Source of the DNA: Algoriphagus sp. | Lineage (GTDB): Bacteria; Bacteroidota; Bacteroidia; Cytophagales; Cyclobacteriaceae | DNA length: 64,000 nucleotides | Direction of reading: 5' to 3' | Assembly (NCBI RefSeq): GCF_030694375.1 | Contig: NZ_JAUXYL010000010.1 | Location: 1 to 64,000 of the forward strand | Program-made: the position numbers and the translations under genes | The notes under the pieces: model-generated | The model's input: the letters and a program-made list of their open reading frames with translations, nothing else | Databases searched by the model: none | Told to the model about the DNA's origin: nothing | Shown: piece after piece, positions 61,841 through 64,000 of the stretch | Position numbering within the stretch: position 1 is the stretch's first letter | Layout of the letters: each line of letters opens with the position of its first letter

Positions 61841-63307
61841 ATGACAAATTGGCTTCCCCGATTCGGCTTATATTTCGGTCCGATTTCCTTTCTGTTGATT
61901 TATTTTTTTGTACAGTCTGCAGGATTGAATCCTGCAGCGCAGGCTATGCTGGGTTTGGCCTGCTGGATGGCAATCTGGTGGATCACCGAAGCCATACCCA
62001 TTGCTGCCACCGCAATTCTGCCTTTGATCCTGATGCCGCTGCTTGGAATTCTGAATATCGAATCCATCTCGGATAATTACATGCACCCTACAGTACTCCT
62101 ATATATGGGAGGATTTCTGTTGGCTACAGGAATTGAAAAATGGAATCTTCATCGCCGGATTGCGCTGAACATCATCAACCTGATGGGAACAGATTTACGA
62201 CGGATTGTACTTGGGTTTATTCTTGCCACAGGATTTCTATCCATGTGGATTTCCAATTCTGCCACTGCCCTCATGATGTTACCGATTGGTTTGGCTGTAG
62301 TCAATCAGTTTAAAACCCAGCTGGGACCCGAAAATGAAGGAATTGCTTCCAGTCTCGGAAAGAATATCATGCTGGGAATTGCGTATTCGGCATCGATTGG
62401 TGGAATGGCGACTTTGATCGGAACCCCTACCAATGCCATTATGGCTGCGGTAATTAAAGAACTTTACAACTATTCCATTGGGTTTAATGAATGGATGCTT
62501 TTTGGTTTTCCATTTGCAGCTTTCCTTTTAATTAATTGCTGGTTGTATTTGGTCAAAACAGCCAATCCCCTACCTAAAAAACTAAATCTTGACGACATCA
62601 AATCCGTAATTGCCAATCAACTAAAGGCCTTGGGAAAAATGAGTTTTGAAGAAAAAGTGGTCTTGATTGTCTTTGGATTGGTTTGTTTTTCCTGGATAAC
62701 GCGAAGTTTTATTTTGGCCAAAATTTTCCCTCAAATCGATGATACAATCATTGTCTTGATCGGTGTGGTGTTACTTTTTATCCTTCCCTCCGCTCAGAAA
62801 AATGTTCGGATTCTGGACTGGAAAACTGCCGAGAAGATCCCCTGGGGGGTTTTGATTCTTTTTGGTGGTGGTTTGGCTTTAGCCGAAGGCTTCAAAGAAA
62901 CAGGCTTGGCTGAATGGATTGGCGGAGGTTTTACCACCATTGACGGAATTGGTTTTATCGTATTGCTACTTATAGTTGTCGCCTCGGTCAATTTCCTCAC
63001 TGAGGTCACTTCTAATGTCGCTACTGCTTCGATGCTGCTTCCAATATTGGCTTCTGTTGCGCTCAAGCTTGATTTGCATCCTTTTGGACTGATGGTTGGG
63101 GCCACTTTGGCTGCAAGTTGCGCATTTATGCTTCCGGTGGCCACCCCTCCCAATGCTGTGGTTTTCGGTTCGGGTTACCTTCAGATGAAGGATATGGTCA
63201 AAGCTGGATTCCGTCTCAATTTGGTGTCCATCGTGGTCATCACGCTTATGGTCTACTTTATCCTTCCGTTGTTGTGGGGAATTGACCTGGAGCACTATCC
63301 ATTTTGA
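61841..63307 (+). CDS. SLC13/DASS-family permease
   Basis: The 488-aa membrane protein has about twelve helices and the two SNT-type motifs of divalent-anion:sodium symporters: WISNSATALMMLPIG followed by GTPTNA, and LTEVTSNVATASMLLPI followed by ATPPNAVVFGSG. It should import a dicarboxylate (succinate, fumarate, malate) or sulfate with sodium. The start at ATG 61841 is preceded by the terminator of the previous unit. Specificity cannot be read by eye. Confidence 0.93.
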   Translation: MTNWLPRFGLYFGPISFLLIYFFVQSAGLNPAAQAMLGLACWMAIWWITEAIPIAATAILPLILMPLLGILNIESISDNYMHPTVLLYMGGFLLATGIEKWNLHRRIALNIINLMGTDLRRIVLGFILATGFLSMWISNSATALMMLPIGLAVVNQFKTQLGPENEGIASSLGKNIMLGIAYSASIGGMATLIGTPTNAIMAAVIKELYNYSIGFNEWMLFGFPFAAFLLINCWLYLVKTANPLPKKLNLDDIKSVIANQLKALGKMSFEEKVVLIVFGLVCFSWITRSFILAKIFPQIDDTIIVLIGVVLLFILPSAQKNVRILDWKTAEKIPWGVLILFGGGLALAEGFKETGLAEWIGGGFTTIDGIGFIVLLLIVVASVNFLTEVTSNVATASMLLPILASVALKLDLHPFGLMVGATLAASCAFMLPVATPPNAVVFGSGYLQMKDMVKAGFRLNLVSIVVITLMVYFILPLLWGIDLEHYPF

Positions 63308-63614
63308 TTTCTGATTTCGGATATGTGATTTCGGATTTTTTCTTCAAATATGGGTACTAAAATATTTTTAGTTTCCGGAGATAATAATCCTAAATATTGA
63401 TTCACCTGAGCATTTCGGTGTGTCAGGTTGAGCGGAGTCGAAACCGGACTTCGACTCCGCTAAGTCTGACACAACCACCTGCCAGTTTGATCGAAGATAC
63501 CTGGTACCCAAAATTTCAAATCTCAAATTTCAAATTCCCTTTCATTTCCACCCCTCAAACCTCTCCTTTCGTCCCATTTTTTTGCCTGTATTTGGCTGGG
63601 TAAGTATTCTTGTG
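63308..63614. other. Intergenic region with a 22-bp-arm inverted repeat
   Basis: TGTCAGGTTGAGCGGAGTCG (arm 63422-63443) pairs with the arm 63451-63472, with two mismatches and a 7-nt loop; the core AGCGGAGTCGAA is perfect. The stretch also has AAATTTCAAATCTCAAATTTC-like A/T words near 63512 that recur elsewhere in the window. No gene is supported. Confidence 0.7.
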
Positions 63615-63809
63615 ATGTCAATTGACGAAACGAAAACTAAACCAACTTTGAAAACCCCAAAGCTAAAAGTGGAACGCAAAACTGTCTTTTATCTGCTGAT
63701 CGCTGCGGGGCTTTTCTATAATCTGTTTTTGGCTTTTTCGGATCCGGAGCCTCATGAACAGCGGCAATTGACCAAACATGAAATTTCCAACTCACCCAAT
63801 CTTAAATAA
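63615..63809 (+). CDS. Small single-span membrane protein
   Basis: The 64-aa product has a basic N-terminus (KTPKLKVERK) and one transmembrane helix (TVFYLLIAAGLFYNLFLAF). I start it at ATG 63615, since a longer frame starting at 63582 adds repeat-derived codons. It is followed after 17 nt by another membrane protein gene in the same direction, suggesting an operon. Function unknown. Confidence 0.55.
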   Translation: MSIDETKTKPTLKTPKLKVERKTVFYLLIAAGLFYNLFLAFSDPEPHEQRQLTKHEISNSPNLK

Positions 63810-63826
63810 TCTTTATTTTACCAGCT

Positions 63827-64000
63827 ATGCAGTCCAAAAGCTTAGATTTCCGACAGGTCGAATGGTGGATCGTCACCACAGCGGTTTTGACCGCCTTTCT
63901 TTTTGTCCTCTTTGGTTACCGTCCTCAATTCTACAATGATTCCGGAATGGCTATTTTCCAATTTGCCAGCAGGCTGCTGATTTTGGCTGCACTCTATTCC
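63827..64000 (+). CDS. Membrane protein, N-terminal part only (window edge)
   Basis: The frame starts at ATG 63827 and stays open to the window end (58 codons). It encodes two hydrophobic helices (WWIVTTAVLTAFLFVLFG, then AIFQFASRLLILAALYS). The beginning resembles LytS-type sensor histidine kinases of Bacteroidota, but the diagnostic domains are beyond the window, so this is only a guess. Confidence 0.55.
   Translation, partial: MQSKSLDFRQVEWWIVTTAVLTAFLFVLFGYRPQFYNDSGMAIFQFASRLLILAALYS

Noticed and set aside
63397..63603. A 68-codon frame across the inverted repeat near 63.4 kb
   Set aside because: It translates the palindrome and A/T repeat words and has no coding character.

Overview
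The window reads as chromosome of a Bacteroidota bacterium, most like Cytophagales / Cyclobacteriaceae (Algoriphagus-like). This is inferred from gene content: a SusC/SusD pair, Bacteroidota-type small families (DUF6520, DUF6266, DUF3667, DUF5777, DUF2911), a glutamine--tRNA ligase with an extra C-terminal domain, Tat-exported Gfo/Idh/MocA oxidoreductases, and families of palindromic intergenic repeats. No rRNA, tRNA or CRISPR array was seen.

Layout. 1-7.0 kb is an accessory, defence-like island. It holds the end of an IS21-like element, a SIR2-TPR gene cut by it, and a three-gene operon with 1-nt gaps: a C5-cytosine methyltransferase, an 890-aa protein with two GHKL ATPase modules (MORC/MutL-like at the N-terminus, histidine-kinase-like at the C-terminus), and a stand-alone receiver. 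Two overlapping XRE regulators with a shared unusual linker motif follow, facing the operon. 7.0-16.2 kb is repeat-rich and carries a thioredoxin-like lipid/periplasmic-type protein whose N-terminal region is built from in-frame repeat DNA, then SusC, SusD, DUF6520 and a Crp-like regulator. 16.2-19.4 kb holds small and broken accessory genes (a CPYC zinc-type protein, DUF6266, a shortened ORF6N protein, a KilA-N gene with an in-frame stop). Next come smc and a REP-associated tyrosine transposase between its REP arrays (23.1-24.2 kb).

24.2-49.5 kb is mostly core or conserved: a Rieske-YceI-DUF5777 run, a GT39-like membrane protein, DUF2911, an oxidoreductase, DUF3667, DoxX, a two-subunit molybdenum hydroxylase, glnS, a cysteine desulfurase, Uma2, MobA-like and XdhC maturation proteins, a sterol-desaturase-family enzyme, a NarL-type two-component system, and a divergent large lipoprotein. 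49.0-55.5 kb is an amino-sugar operon (NagB, a sugar MFS transporter, NagA, an oxidoreductase and a DUF5009/HGSNAT-like acyltransferase). 55.9-64 kb has another exported oxidoreductase, M1 and M13 metallopeptidases, a YefM-YoeB-type toxin-antitoxin pair, an SLC13 transporter, and the start of a membrane protein cut by the window edge.

The best candidate for an undescribed system is the methyltransferase / dual-ATPase / receiver operon at 1798-6062. The gene families are recognisable, but a MORC-like ATPase fused to a histidine-kinase-like module, paired with an output-less receiver and no visible nuclease, is not a standard restriction-modification layout. A second notable signal is the invasion of a coding gene by several intergenic repeat families without breaking its frame (8.2-8.7 kb).
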